Shown one piece after another: positions 17,604-26,005 of a stretch of 64,000 nt of DNA. The translations under genes were made by a program, and so were the position numbers. The DNA comes from Cognatazoarcus sp050305135. GTDB taxonomy: Bacteria; Pseudomonadota; Gammaproteobacteria; Burkholderiales; Rhodocyclaceae. The first letter of the stretch is position 1. Each line of letters starts with the position of its first letter. The stretch is from positions 1 through 64,000 of the forward strand of contig JBNLET010000002.1 in NCBI GenBank assembly GCA_050305135.1, read 5' to 3'. A model generated the notes under the pieces. The model searched no databases. It was not told where the DNA came from and saw only the letters and a list, made by a program, of their open reading frames with translations.

Positions 17604-18998
17604 TCACAGGGTTCTATTCTGGATGATCTGCAGACCCTTGAGAAGATTCACGGCCTCCGTCAGCTGGCGGTCGTCCTTGCCGGCCATCTCGAACCTGACC
17701 GGAGCATCGTTTCCGTGCTCCTGCTGGTCGCCGTTGTCCTTGGCGCCCTCCTCGGCCTTGCCGGATTTGGGGCCCGCCTTCGCGTCGCGATCGTTCTCGA
17801 GGTGCCCCACCAGATCCGCCTCGCGCACCCGCTGCGCGGCCGGGCCGTCGGGTGACTCCTCGACGACGATGTCGGGTTCGATCCCCTTGGCTTGGATCGA
17901 GCGGCCGCTCGGCGTGTAGTAGCGGGCCGTCGTCAGCTTGATGGCCGAATTGTTGTTCAGCGGCAAAATGGTCTGCACCGATCCCTTGCCGAAGGTCTGC
18001 GTCCCCATGACGACCGCCCGGTGGTGATCCTGCAGCGCGCCGGCGACGATTTCCGACGCCGAGGCCGAACCGCCATTGACCAGCACGACCATCGGCACAT
18101 CCTTGACGCCTTTCGGCAGACCGCTCAGGAAGTCGCTCGAGCTGCCGCGCAGATAGTCGTCCGGCGTGGCGCTGTAGCGTCGCTTGGCGTCCTCGGTGCG
18201 GCCGTCGGTCGACACCACCAGCGCACCGGGCTTGAGAAACGCCGCGGACACGCCGACCGCTCCGTGCAGCAGCCCGCCCGGGTCGTTGCGCAGGTCGAGC
18301 ACCAGGCCCTTCAACGGCTCGTCCTTGTACACCCGATTCAGGTGATCGACCAGGTAGCGGCCGGTGTTCTCCTGGAACTGGACCACCCGCACGTAGCCGT
18401 AGCCGGGCTCGATCACTTTCGACTTGACGCTCTGGACCTTGATCACTTCGCGCACGATGCGCACGATGACCGGTTTGGTCTCGCCCTTGCGCGCGATGGT
18501 CAGCGTGATCTCGGTCTTCGGCTTGCCGCGCATGCGCTTCACCGCGTCCGACAGCGTCATGCCCTTGACCGGCGTGTCGTCGAGCTTGACGATCAGGTCG
18601 CCGGCCTTGACGCCCGCTCGGAAGGCCGGCGTATCCTCGATCGGGGAAATCACCTTGACGAAGCCGTCTTCCATGCCGACTTCGATCCCCAGACCGCCGA
18701 ACTCGCCCTGCGTGCCGACCTGCAGATCCTTGAAGGCGTCGGCGTCGAGATAGGCCGAGTGCGGATCGAGGCCGGACAGCATGCCGCTGATCGCCTGCGT
18801 GATCAGCGCCTTGTCCTCGACGGGCTCGACGTAGCCCTGCTTGACCGCATTGAAGACATCGGCGAAGGCGCGAAGCTCTTCCACCGGCAACGGCAGCGAT
18901 GTCACCCTCTCCGCCTGTGCCGACAGGTTGAGACTGATCAGGACGCCAGCACAAACGCCCGTCATCACCAGTCCGAATTTTTGCAGCCTGCTACCCAT
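17604..18998 (-). CDS. ctpA: Carboxy-terminal processing protease (S41 family)
   Basis: A 464-residue exported serine protease. A signal or anchor segment is at 8-27, a PDZ domain at about 100-185 (GLGIEVGMEDGFVKVISPIEDTPAF begins it), and the catalytic core follows. The Ser/Lys dyad is S313 in GGSASASEIVAG and K338 in TFGKGSVQ, spaced 25 apart as in CtpB. It cuts periplasmic proteins near their C termini; in other bacteria it controls cell-wall hydrolases. Position behind envC fits this. The C-terminal part from about 380 is a charged low-complexity tail (KSGKAEEGAKDNGDQQ). The ATG at 18998 is taken because the signal segment begins there. Confidence 0.94.
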   Translation of the reverse strand: MGSRLQKFGLVMTGVCAGVLISLNLSAQAERVTSLPLPVEELRAFADVFNAVKQGYVEPVEDKALITQAISGMLSGLDPHSAYLDADAFKDLQVGTQGEFGGLGIEVGMEDGFVKVISPIEDTPAFRAGVKAGDLIVKLDDTPVKGMTLSDAVKRMRGKPKTEITLTIARKGETKPVIVRIVREVIKVQSVKSKVIEPGYGYVRVVQFQENTGRYLVDHLNRVYKDEPLKGLVLDLRNDPGGLLHGAVGVSAAFLKPGALVVSTDGRTEDAKRRYSATPDDYLRGSSSDFLSGLPKGVKDVPMVVLVNGGSASASEIVAGALQDHHRAVVMGTQTFGKGSVQTILPLNNNSAIKLTTARYYTPSGRSIQAKGIEPDIVVEESPDGPAAQRVREADLVGHLENDRDAKAGPKSGKAEEGAKDNGDQQEHGNDAPVRFEMAGKDDRQLTEAVNLLKGLQIIQNRTL

Positions 18999-19059
18999 GT
19001 ACGCTCCAGTCTCTCGTTTGCGAGTTCCGACCCGCCGCTCACCCTGCCGCGGCATTCCT

Positions 19060-20376
19060 TTATCTGCGGACCCATTTAATCGGATCCACGGGCTCACCGC
19101 GGTGACGGATTTCAAAGTATAAACCCGATTCTCGTGTGCCCCCGTCCACACCGACGCTGGCAATCGCCTGACCACCCAGCACCTTTTGTCCGAGCGTCGC
19201 GACGAGGATGTCGTTGTTGCCGTAGATCGTCATGTAGGCGTCGCCGTGGTCGATGATCACGAGGTTGCCGAAACCCCGCAGCCAATCGGCGAACACCACT
19301 TCGCCGGGCGCCACGGCGCGGACCTCCTCGCCTTCGTCTGCACGGATGAACACCCCCTTCCAAATCGCGCCGCCGTCGGCCCGGGCTTCGCCGAAGCGGC
19401 CGATCGTCTCGCCCTTCAGCGGCGCGTCCAGCCTTCCCTTCAGGCGCGCGAACGGCACGTCGTCGGGACTGCGTGCCACCTGGTGCCGAAGCTGTGCCAC
19501 CACCGGTTCCCGCGACGATTGACCGTCGCCGACCGGCGCAGGTTCCGGCCTCGCGAGCCGTCGCCGGGCTTCCGCCTGGCGATCGCGGGCCATGCTTTCC
19601 AGACCGGCGATGAGCTTGCCGAGTCGGCCTTCGTCGAGCTTGAGGCTCGAGACCTCGAGTTTCTGCTCGCGCACCCGCCGCTCCAGTTCCGCCACCTGCT
19701 TGCGGTAGGTCTGGCGCGCCCCGCTCAAGGCGCGCTGCTCGTCGTGCTGGCGCGCTTCGATGGTCCGCAGCGCATCGCGGCGCTCGGCGATCCGCTGCGC
19801 AACCTCGCCGAGCGCCTCGATGTCGTCCCGCTGGCCGGAAATCAGCGCCAGGTTGGCGGTCCCGATCTGCTGCAGGTAATAACCGTCGCGGGCGACCTGG
19901 CTGGGGCTCCGGCTGGCGAGGAAGTCTGCCAGGCGGGCCTCGCCGCCGCTGAGGTAGTAATGGCGCACCCATTCCCCCAGGCGCCGCCGCCTGGCCTCGA
20001 TGCGCTGCTGCAGGGCGTCGCGCTCGGCCTCGAAACGTGCCAGTTCCGACTCCACCGACGCACGCTGCTTGCGCGTCTCGCGCAGCCTCGATCCGAGCCG
20101 CGAAAGCGCACGACCGGCTTTCCGCAATGCGGCGACGGACTCGCCATGCCGCTTCTCGTCGCTGGCGAGCGATCGCTGCAGCGCGTCGATGCGCCCCTGC
20201 AGGGCCTGCAGATCTTCGCGCGAGCGCTCGAGTTCCTGCGTCTGATCGACCGCCGCCGAAGCCCCGCCGAAGGTGCACAGCAAAGTGACGAGGAGGGCCG
20301 CCAGCACGCGCGCTGCGTGGCCGGCGCAGCGCGCGGGAAGACCCGCAGCCGAAGCGTGCTCGCGTCTCGTCGACAT
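19060..20376 (-). CDS. envC: Murein hydrolase activator EnvC (LytM-like)
   Basis: A 438-residue periplasmic protein with an N-terminal signal (hydrophobic 19-39), a long coiled coil of about 220 residues that begins with TQELERSREDLQALQGRIDALQ-type heptads, and a C-terminal M23/LytM domain. The peptidase metal site is broken: HxxxD is replaced in AIWKGVFIRADEG, so it should activate amidases and not cut wall itself. The domain ends with the family motif LYFEIRHRGEPVDPIKWV. An ATG at 20409 is also in frame; 20376 gives the more compact signal. ctpA follows after 61 bases. Confidence 0.93.
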   Translation of the reverse strand: MSTRREHASAAGLPARCAGHAARVLAALLVTLLCTFGGASAAVDQTQELERSREDLQALQGRIDALQRSLASDEKRHGESVAALRKAGRALSRLGSRLRETRKQRASVESELARFEAERDALQQRIEARRRRLGEWVRHYYLSGGEARLADFLASRSPSQVARDGYYLQQIGTANLALISGQRDDIEALGEVAQRIAERRDALRTIEARQHDEQRALSGARQTYRKQVAELERRVREQKLEVSSLKLDEGRLGKLIAGLESMARDRQAEARRRLARPEPAPVGDGQSSREPVVAQLRHQVARSPDDVPFARLKGRLDAPLKGETIGRFGEARADGGAIWKGVFIRADEGEEVRAVAPGEVVFADWLRGFGNLVIIDHGDAYMTIYGNNDILVATLGQKVLGGQAIASVGVDGGTRESGLYFEIRHRGEPVDPIKWVRR

Positions 20377-20762
20377 CGCAGCACTGCGGAGGATTGCCGT
20401 CTTCACCACCTGGATCAGCGCACCCTGCCCTGCGGCGTCATCGGACGCGGCACTTCGCCTTCCGCGTGGCCGCCAGTCCGACGGCAGAGCCGGTCGACAC
20501 GCATCACGCCGGCGCGCGCCTCGTGGGCGGCACCACAGGAGTTCGAAACCGCAGGAGCGGCCCGGCCGGCCATGCGGCGGGCCCCGCTGCCACCGGGCCC
20601 GCCGCCGCGACGCTGAACGAAGTTGAGCATGAGAAACTGTAGTTCAAGCCTGAGGAAATCGCCCGTATCCGTCGCTTCGCGAGGCGCCCTCGTGCCAACG
20701 CGTAGGGGGCTGAAAAGTGATATTTTATAGTACTCGACCCCGACGCCGCGGCTAGGCAAACC
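20377..20762. other. 386-base gap between envC and the ArsR gene
   Basis: No gene was found in this divergent intergenic stretch; its open frames have no recognisable protein. It holds a perfect 11-bp inverted repeat, GCGGCGGGCCC and GGGCCCGCCGC (20574-20584 with 20595-20605), with a 10-base loop but no T-run on either strand, and an AT-rich dyad at 20717-20733 near the ArsR start (listed separately). Confidence 0.5.
20717..20733 (+). promoter_or_regulatory. AT-rich dyad and -10-like box upstream of the ArsR gene
   Basis: The arms GTGATAT and ATAGTAC match at five of seven positions around TTT (pattern GTnnTAT-TTT-ATAnnAC). The right half contains TATAGT (20726-20731), a plausible -10 box, 31 bases before the GTG start. 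It is the only AT-rich patch in the gap, so it is a good candidate for the promoter and an autoregulatory operator. No -35 is obvious. Confidence 0.4.
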
Positions 20763-21089
20763 GTGAACAAAGCCATCATCGATCTGATCGACAAGAAGGA
20801 GCACATCGAGACCGCTGCAAGAGCGCTCAAGGCGATCTCGCATCCGCTCCGGCTGAAGATCCTGTGCGTGGTCGGCGACGCGGAAGCCTGCGTGCAGGAG
20901 ATCGTCGAAGCGGTCGGCACGTCTCAAAGCAATATTTCCCAGCACCTCGCGATCCTGAGGGACAAGGGCGTTCTGCTGACCCGCAAGGACGCGAATCGCG
21001 TCTACTACCGCGTCGGCGATCAACGCACGCTGCAGTTGATCGTCCTGATGCGCGAAGTCTTCTGCGGCGTGCCCCCCGAAAAGCGCTAG
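20763..21089 (+). CDS. ArsR-family transcriptional repressor, possible thiol sensor
   Basis: A 108-residue winged-helix regulator. The recognition helix is in VGTSQSNISQHLAILRDKG (51-69) and the wing in LLTRKDANRVYYRVGD. It lacks the ELCVCDL metal box of ArsR/SmtB. It has C35, C43 and C101; C35 and C101 are 66 residues apart, the same spacing as the pair that forms a polysulfide bridge in SqrR and BigR (C41/C107, C42/C108). Start is GTG. It leads directly into a rhodanese and a glutaredoxin gene, which suits a sulfur- or thiol-responsive role; this is inference. Confidence 0.85.
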   Translation: MNKAIIDLIDKKEHIETAARALKAISHPLRLKILCVVGDAEACVQEIVEAVGTSQSNISQHLAILRDKGVLLTRKDANRVYYRVGDQRTLQLIVLMREVFCGVPPEKR

Positions 21090-21107
21090 CAAACAACGGA
21101 GTACCGA

Positions 21108-21524
21108 TTGGAATTTCTTCAGCAAAACTGGCCTTGGGCCGCCTTGGCCGTGGTCAGCGGCGGCATGCTGCTGTTCGAAGTGGTCAAGGGCCGGAGTCCG
21201 GACGGACTCAACCCGGTCGAGGCCACCCTCAAGATCAATCGGGCGGACGCCCTGGTCGTGGACGTGCGCAGCTCGGACGAGTACGTCAAGGGCCATATTC
21301 CGAACGCCCGCCACGTCCCGCAGGCGGACCTGGAAAAGCGTGCCGATGAACTGGTGCGCACCGGACAACCGCTGATCGTATGCTGCGCCACCGGTGCGCG
21401 CTCGGCCGCTGCGATAGCAACGCTGCGCCAGGCCGGCGGACAGTCGGTCTTCAACCTGTCCGGTGGCTTGCAGGCCTGGGAACGGGCCGGACAGCCGCTC
21501 GCCAAGGGCAAGAAGAAGAAATGA
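21108..21524 (+). CDS. Membrane-anchored rhodanese-like sulfurtransferase
   Basis: A 138-residue protein with an N-terminal membrane span (about residues 8-25, WPWAALAVVSGGMLLFEVV) and a single rhodanese domain. The active-site loop is C93-ATGA-R98 in VCCATGARSAAA, with an extra cysteine, C92, just before the nucleophile. The domain also has VVDVRSSDEYVKGHIPNARHV (50-70). It starts at TTG with CGGAG 6 bases before it. Its stop overlaps the start of grxC as ATGA. It probably moves persulfide sulfur at the inner membrane; the acceptor is unknown. Confidence 0.9.
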   Translation: MEFLQQNWPWAALAVVSGGMLLFEVVKGRSPDGLNPVEATLKINRADALVVDVRSSDEYVKGHIPNARHVPQADLEKRADELVRTGQPLIVCCATGARSAAAIATLRQAGGQSVFNLSGGLQAWERAGQPLAKGKKKK

Positions 21525-21784
21525 GCACCCGGATTCGCATGTACGCGACCGCCACCTGCCCGTTCTGCATGCGAGCCGAAGATCTCTTGCGACGAAAGGG
21601 CGCCGAGATCGAAAAGGTCAGGGTCGATCTCGATCCAGCGAAACGTCACGAGATGATGAGCCTGACCGGCCGCCGCACGGTACCGCAGATATTCATCGGA
21701 GAGAGGCACGTCGGAGGCTGCGACGACCTGTTCGAACTCGATCACGCAGGCGGACTCGATCCGCTCCTAGCCGGGGCCGAATGA
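21521..21784 (+). CDS. grxC: Glutaredoxin 3 (GrxC type)
   Basis: An 87-residue dithiol glutaredoxin. The redox motif is C13-P-F-C16 (most GrxC have CPYC), followed by the cis-proline region RRTVPQIFIGERHVGGCDDL that binds glutathione. It reduces disulfides and mixed disulfides in the cytoplasm. Translationally coupled to the rhodanese gene by an ATGA overlap and 41 bases upstream of secB. Confidence 0.95.
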   Translation: MSTRIRMYATATCPFCMRAEDLLRRKGAEIEKVRVDLDPAKRHEMMSLTGRRTVPQIFIGERHVGGCDDLFELDHAGGLDPLLAGAE

Positions 21785-21825
21785 CCCCGATTTCAACGCA
21801 ACGCAGTAGCAGACAGGTAGGACTC

Positions 21826-22311
21826 ATGGCTGAAAACAACCAACCCGTATTCACGATCGAAAAGCTGTACGTCAAGGACCTCTCCGTCGAGGTGCCCAAC
21901 GCTCCGCAGGTCTATCTGGAGCGCGAGACGCCCCAGATCAACGTGCAGTTGCGCACCGACGGCAAGCAGGTCGGCGAAGGCATCTACGAGGTCGTCCTGA
22001 CCGTGACGGTGGCGGCCAAGCTGCCCGAGGACAAGACCGTATTCCTGGTCGAGGTGGCACAGGGCGCGCTGTTCCAGATCCGCAACGTGCCGGAGGCCGA
22101 CCTGGAGCCGATCATGATGATCGGCTGCGCCAACATCCTGTTCCCCTACGCCCGCGAAACGGTCTCCGACGCGGTCACGCGTGCCGGCTTCCAACCGGTG
22201 CTGCTGACGCCGGTCAACTTCGAGGCCCTCTACCAGGCACGCCAGCAGCAGGCCGCCGCGCAGAACCAGGGCGCGGACCAGCCGGCGACGCAGGAGACGC
22301 CGGTCCAGTGA
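21826..22311 (+). CDS. secB: Protein-export chaperone SecB
   Basis: A 161-residue cytoplasmic tetrameric chaperone that holds precursor proteins unfolded and hands them to SecA. Family motifs are FTIEKLYVKDLSVEVPNAP (9-27), VFLVEVAQGALFQI (about 74-87), and NILFPYARETVSDAVTRAGFQPV (about 103-125). The tail from 140 is Gln/Ala-rich. Its stop overlaps the GTG start of the next gene. Confidence 0.97.
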   Translation: MAENNQPVFTIEKLYVKDLSVEVPNAPQVYLERETPQINVQLRTDGKQVGEGIYEVVLTVTVAAKLPEDKTVFLVEVAQGALFQIRNVPEADLEPIMMIGCANILFPYARETVSDAVTRAGFQPVLLTPVNFEALYQARQQQAAAQNQGADQPATQETPVQ

Positions 22312-22751
22312 GGCAGCGGTTCGCAACGGCGGCCCTGGGCTGCCTCCTCCTGGCTGCCGCGCCGGCCGGCGCCGCCGAGTTCAAGTCGGCGCTCGCGCCG
22401 GCGGTGACCTACGATTCGCCGTCCGAGCGCGGCCGCAAGGTTTCCATCGTGTTGCCCGGCACGCCGGTCGAGATCATCGTGGGCCTCGACCGATGGCTCA
22501 AGGTGCGCGACGTGGGCGGCAGCATCAACTGGATCGAGCGCCGGCTGCTGTCGGACAAGCGCACCGTGCTGGTCAACGTCGACACGCTGTCGGTCCGCAC
22601 CGAAGCCTCCGCGACCGCCCCGCTCAGCTTCCAGGCGAATCGCAACGTGGTACTCGAACTGGTCGAGGGCCCGCGCTTCGGCTGGATCAAGGTCAGGCAC
22701 CAGGACGGCGACACCGGCTACGCCCGCGCCGTCGAGGTGTGGGGCCTTTAG
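22308..22751 (+). CDS. Exported SH3-domain protein
   Basis: A 147-residue protein with a signal peptide (hydrophobic 8-21, APAGAAE cut) and two bacterial SH3-like repeats. The first runs from about 30 to 82 (ALAPAVTYDSPSERGRKVSIVLPGTPVEIIV), the second from about 88 to 145 (LSVRTEASATAPLSFQANRNVVLELVEG). Such domains bind cell-wall peptides or partner proteins in the periplasm. The GTG start overlaps the secB stop by four bases, and gpsA begins 7 bases after its end, so it is inside one operon. Confidence 0.87.
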   Translation: MRQRFATAALGCLLLAAAPAGAAEFKSALAPAVTYDSPSERGRKVSIVLPGTPVEIIVGLDRWLKVRDVGGSINWIERRLLSDKRTVLVNVDTLSVRTEASATAPLSFQANRNVVLELVEGPRFGWIKVRHQDGDTGYARAVEVWGL

Positions 22752-22758
22752 GACGGGC

Positions 22759-23742
22759 ATGCACATAGCGGTTTTCGGCGCTGGCGCCTGGGGCACGGCC
22801 CTGGCCCTGGCCTATTGTCGTGAGCACAGGGTCGGCCTGTGGTCCTGGAAAGGAGAGGAAGCCCGCCCGCTGCTGGAAGAGCGGGAGAACCGGCGCTACC
22901 TGCCGGGCGTGCCGCTGCCCGACTCGCTCGAGATCTCGAGCGATATCGAAGCCGTGGCGAACGGTGCCGACCTGCACCTGATCGTCACGCCGCTGGCCGG
23001 ACTGCGCGACACCGTACGGACCCTCAAGCGCATCGCGCCGGGCACGCCGACGCTGTGGGCGTGCAAGGGTTTCGAGGCCGAGACGGCACGGCTGCCACAC
23101 GAGATCGTGCATGAGGAACTGGGCGAGGACGCGCACTGCGGAGCCCTGACGGGTCCGAGCTTCGCGGCCGAGGTGGCGCGTCAGATGCCGACTGCGATAA
23201 CGCTCGCCTCGAATCGCGAGGGCTTTGCCGAGGACTGGATCCAGCGCCTGCATCAGACGACGCTGCGGCTGTACGCCAACAACGACGTCGTCGGCGCCGA
23301 AGTCGGTGGTGCCGTCAAGAACGTCATGGCGATCGCCGCCGGCATCTCCGACGGCATGGGCTTCGGCCTCAACGCGCGGGCCGCACTGATCACCCGCGGC
23401 CTGGCCGAGATGTCACGGCTCGGCGTCGCGCTCGGCGGCCGGCAGGAAACCTTCATGGGCTTGGCCGGCATGGGCGACCTGATCCTGACCTGCACCGGCG
23501 ACCTGTCGCGCAATCGCCGCGTCGGCCTGGCGCTGGCCGAAGGCAAGACGCTCGAACAGATCCTGGCGGACCTGGGTCACGTCGCCGAAGGTGTCGGCAC
23601 CGCCCGCGTGGTCGGCCGGCTGGCTGCCAGCCACGGCGTCGAAATGCCGATCTGCGAGGCGGTCAATGCGGTCCTCCACCACGGCTCGGACGCCCGCAGC
23701 GCGGTGGCCGAGCTGCTGGCGCGGGATCCGAAGACCGAGTAG
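22759..23742 (+). CDS. gpsA: Glycerol-3-phosphate dehydrogenase [NAD(P)+]
   Basis: A 327-residue cytoplasmic enzyme that reduces dihydroxyacetone phosphate to sn-glycerol 3-phosphate for phospholipid synthesis. The nucleotide-binding loop is FGAGAWGTALA (6-16). The catalytic lysine lies in EVGGAVKNVMAIAAGISDGMGFG (about 178-200), and GLAGMGDLILTCTGDLSRNRRVG follows. Length is normal. Last gene of the ArsR-rhodanese-grxC-secB-SH3-gpsA run. Confidence 0.97.
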   Translation: MHIAVFGAGAWGTALALAYCREHRVGLWSWKGEEARPLLEERENRRYLPGVPLPDSLEISSDIEAVANGADLHLIVTPLAGLRDTVRTLKRIAPGTPTLWACKGFEAETARLPHEIVHEELGEDAHCGALTGPSFAAEVARQMPTAITLASNREGFAEDWIQRLHQTTLRLYANNDVVGAEVGGAVKNVMAIAAGISDGMGFGLNARAALITRGLAEMSRLGVALGGRQETFMGLAGMGDLILTCTGDLSRNRRVGLALAEGKTLEQILADLGHVAEGVGTARVVGRLAASHGVEMPICEAVNAVLHHGSDARSAVAELLARDPKTE

Positions 23743-23748
23743 CGGCGC

Positions 23749-24216
23749 TCAATCGCCGCTGCCTGCGTAGCCGAGCTGCCGCCAGGCTTCGAAGACCACC
23801 ACCGCCACCGCGTTCGACAGGTTCAGACTCCGGTTGCCCGGCACCATCGGCACGTGCAGCCGGCTGGCGGCAGGAAAACCGTCCAGCACCGCCTGCGGCA
23901 GGCCGGCGGTTTCCGAGCCGAACACGAACACATCGCCGCGCCGGTAGTCCACTTGATCGTATCTCTTCGAACCGCGGGTCGAGAACGCGAACCGACGCCC
24001 CTCCGGCAACTCGTCCAGGCCGGCCTGCAGGCTTTCGTGGACACTGACCCGCGCCAGGTCGTGGTAGTCGAGGCCGGCGCGCGCCAGCGAGCGGTCGTCG
24101 AGCGAGAAGCCGAGCGGACGGATGAGGTGAAGATGGGCGCCGGTGTTGGCGACGAGCCGGATCACGTTGCCGGTGTTCGGCGGAATCTCGGGTTGGTGAA
24201 GCACGATGTGGAACAT
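23749..24216 (-). CDS. trmL: tRNA (cytidine/uridine-2'-O-)-methyltransferase TrmL
   Basis: A 155-residue SPOUT-fold methyltransferase that modifies the wobble base of leucine tRNAs. It starts MFHIVLHQPEIPPNTGNVIRL, the family signature, and ends with the knotted S-adenosylmethionine site: VFGSETAGLP (about 97-106), HVPMVPGNRSLNLSNAVAVV (about 118-137). The open frame runs upstream to 24336, but the ATG at 24216 is the clear start. Convergent with gpsA, 6 bases apart; downstream of comF. Confidence 0.94.
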   Translation of the reverse strand: MFHIVLHQPEIPPNTGNVIRLVANTGAHLHLIRPLGFSLDDRSLARAGLDYHDLARVSVHESLQAGLDELPEGRRFAFSTRGSKRYDQVDYRRGDVFVFGSETAGLPQAVLDGFPAASRLHVPMVPGNRSLNLSNAVAVVVFEAWRQLGYAGSGD

Positions 24217-24241
24217 TGACGAATCCGTGTCGAGGCCGATT

Positions 24242-24940
24242 TCAGCGATGGGTCGGAGTGCGTGCCAGCACCAGGTTGGCGACGTGCGCGGCCCCGGCCC
24301 GTCGCAATGCGGCGGCGGCGGCGTCGAGCGTGGCACCGGTCGTCATCACGTCGTCCACCAGCAGGATCCTCTGGCCGTGCAAGTTGCCGCCGGCCACGAA
24401 CGCATTGCGCAGATTGCGCCGCCGGCCGCGGGCGTCGAGGCCCGCCTGGGCCTTCGTGGCACGCGCCCGTCGCAGCACGTCGTGGCGCAGCACGAGACCT
24501 CGACGCGCCAGCGGGCGGGCGAGTTCGACCGCCTGGTTGAAGCCGCGCTCGGCCAGACGATCGGCGTGCAGCGGCACCGGCAGCACCAGGTCCCAATCGC
24601 CGTCCGGCGGCACCAGTCGCCCACCGAGCCAGGCAGCCAGCTCGAGCGCATCGCCGTACTTGAGTGCCTGTACCATCTGTTCGACCGGAAAGGCGTAGAG
24701 GTAGGCTGCCGTCGTGCTGTCGAAGGCCGGAGGACGGCGGCTGCAGCGGCCACAAACCTGGCCGCCGGTGTCAGGCAAGGCACATATCGGGCAGGCCGTC
24801 CGCGCCGGCCATGCCGGCAGCGCGTCGCCGCACGCGGAGCACACCGCCGCGCCGCCGCCTTCGTCGCCGCACAGGAAACAGCGCGCGGGCAGCGCCGCAT
24901 CGAGCAGGCAGCGCATTCGAGCAAGCGCATCGAAAATCAT
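24242..24940 (-). CDS. comF: ComF-family amidophosphoribosyltransferase-like protein
   Basis: A 232-residue protein with an N-terminal zinc-ribbon region (CFLCGDEGGGAAVCSAC, then CPICALP and CGRC) and a C-terminal phosphoribosyltransferase fold with the PRPP motif ILLVDDVMTTGAT near 187-199. LPVPLHADRLAERGFNQAVELA in the middle is typical. ComF/GntX proteins are needed for DNA uptake in competent bacteria; the precise biochemical role is unsettled. The ATG at 24940 was taken over a TTG at 24949. Divergent from bioB. Confidence 0.92.
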   Translation of the reverse strand: MIFDALARMRCLLDAALPARCFLCGDEGGGAAVCSACGDALPAWPARTACPICALPDTGGQVCGRCSRRPPAFDSTTAAYLYAFPVEQMVQALKYGDALELAAWLGGRLVPPDGDWDLVLPVPLHADRLAERGFNQAVELARPLARRGLVLRHDVLRRARATKAQAGLDARGRRRNLRNAFVAGGNLHGQRILLVDDVMTTGATLDAAAAALRRAGAAHVANLVLARTPTHR

Positions 24941-24942
24941 GT

Positions 24943-24989
24943 TTGACAAAGACTTGCCCGATCCGGGAATATTCGTAATTTTGAATTAC
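24943..24989 (+). promoter_or_regulatory. bioB promoter region with a perfect palindrome
   Basis: TTGACA (24943-24948) is a consensus -35; GGAATA or AATATT lie 17 or 19 bases beyond it as possible -10 boxes. Downstream is the perfect inverted repeat GTAATT-TTG-AATTAC (24975-24989), 27 bases before the bioB start. It does not look like the E. coli BirA operator. It could be an operator for biotin genes or for comF, whose start lies just to the left. Confidence 0.45.
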
Positions 24990-25015
24990 AGACTCTTTTT
25001 GAAGGCAAACCGCGT

Positions 25016-26005
25016 ATGACTTCCAATCAGTCCACCATTGCCATGCCTCCCTCGACCCGAACTGCGTCCGCGCCGCAACGCTGGAGCATCGATCAAGTGG
25101 AAGCGCTTTTCGCCCTGCCTTTCAACGACCTGCTGTACCAGGCGCAGCAGGTGCATCGCAGCCATTTTGACGCCAATGCGATCCAGCGATCCACCCTGCT
25201 CTCGATCAAGACCGGCGGCTGCTCGGAGGACTGCGGCTATTGCTCGCAGTCGGCACGGCGCGACACCGGCGTGGAGAGCGAAAACGTGATGCCGCTCGAC
25301 GAAGTGGTCGCCAACGCCCGCGCCGCGAAGGAGAAGGGCGCCTCCCGCTTCTGCATGGGCGCCGCCTGGCGCGGACCGAAGGACAAGGACCTGGATCCGG
25401 TGCTCGACATGGTGCGCGAAGTCAAGAAGCTCGGGCTCGAGACCTGCGTCACGCTGGGCATGCTGAAGGAGGGCCAGGCCGAGAAGCTGAGGGAGGCCGG
25501 GCTCGACTACTACAACCACAACATCGACACCTCGCCGGAGAACTACGCCAAGGTCATCACCACCCACACCCTGCTCGACCGCCTGCAGACGCTGGAAAAG
25601 GTGCGCTCGGCCGGCATCAAGGTGTGCAGCGGCGGCATCGTCGGCATGGGCGAAGGCCGGCGCGGCCGGGCGGCGATGATCGCCGAACTGGCGAACATGG
25701 AAACGCCGCCGGAGTCGGTGCCGATCAACAGCCTGGTGCAGATCGAGGGAACGCCGCTGGAGGGGGCCGACCAGGTGGACGGTTTCGACTTCGTGCGCAC
25801 GATCGCCGCCGCCCGCATCACGATGCCGACCAGCTACGTGCGGCTGTCGGCCGGCCGCGCCGAGATGAGCGACGAATTGCAGGCACTGTGCTTCCTGGCC
25901 GGCGCCAACTCGATCTTCTACGGCGACCGGCTGCTGACCACCGACAATCCCGACGCCGACCGGGACGAATCGCTGTTCGCCCGTCTCGGCCTGCACGGCG
26001 TCTGA
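25016..26005 (+). CDS. bioB: Biotin synthase
   Basis: A 329-residue radical SAM enzyme that inserts sulfur into dethiobiotin. The 4Fe-4S cluster cysteines are C69, C73 and C76 (GGCSEDCGYCSQS). Other typical parts are RFCMGAAWRGPKDKD, YYNHNIDTSPENYAKV, and the C-terminal CFLAGANSIFYGDRLLTTDNP. The first 20 residues (Ser/Thr/Pro-rich) are outside the core. Its stop overlaps the start of bioC as TGATG. Confidence 0.97.
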   Translation: MTSNQSTIAMPPSTRTASAPQRWSIDQVEALFALPFNDLLYQAQQVHRSHFDANAIQRSTLLSIKTGGCSEDCGYCSQSARRDTGVESENVMPLDEVVANARAAKEKGASRFCMGAAWRGPKDKDLDPVLDMVREVKKLGLETCVTLGMLKEGQAEKLREAGLDYYNHNIDTSPENYAKVITTHTLLDRLQTLEKVRSAGIKVCSGGIVGMGEGRRGRAAMIAELANMETPPESVPINSLVQIEGTPLEGADQVDGFDFVRTIAAARITMPTSYVRLSAGRAEMSDELQALCFLAGANSIFYGDRLLTTDNPDADRDESLFARLGLHGV

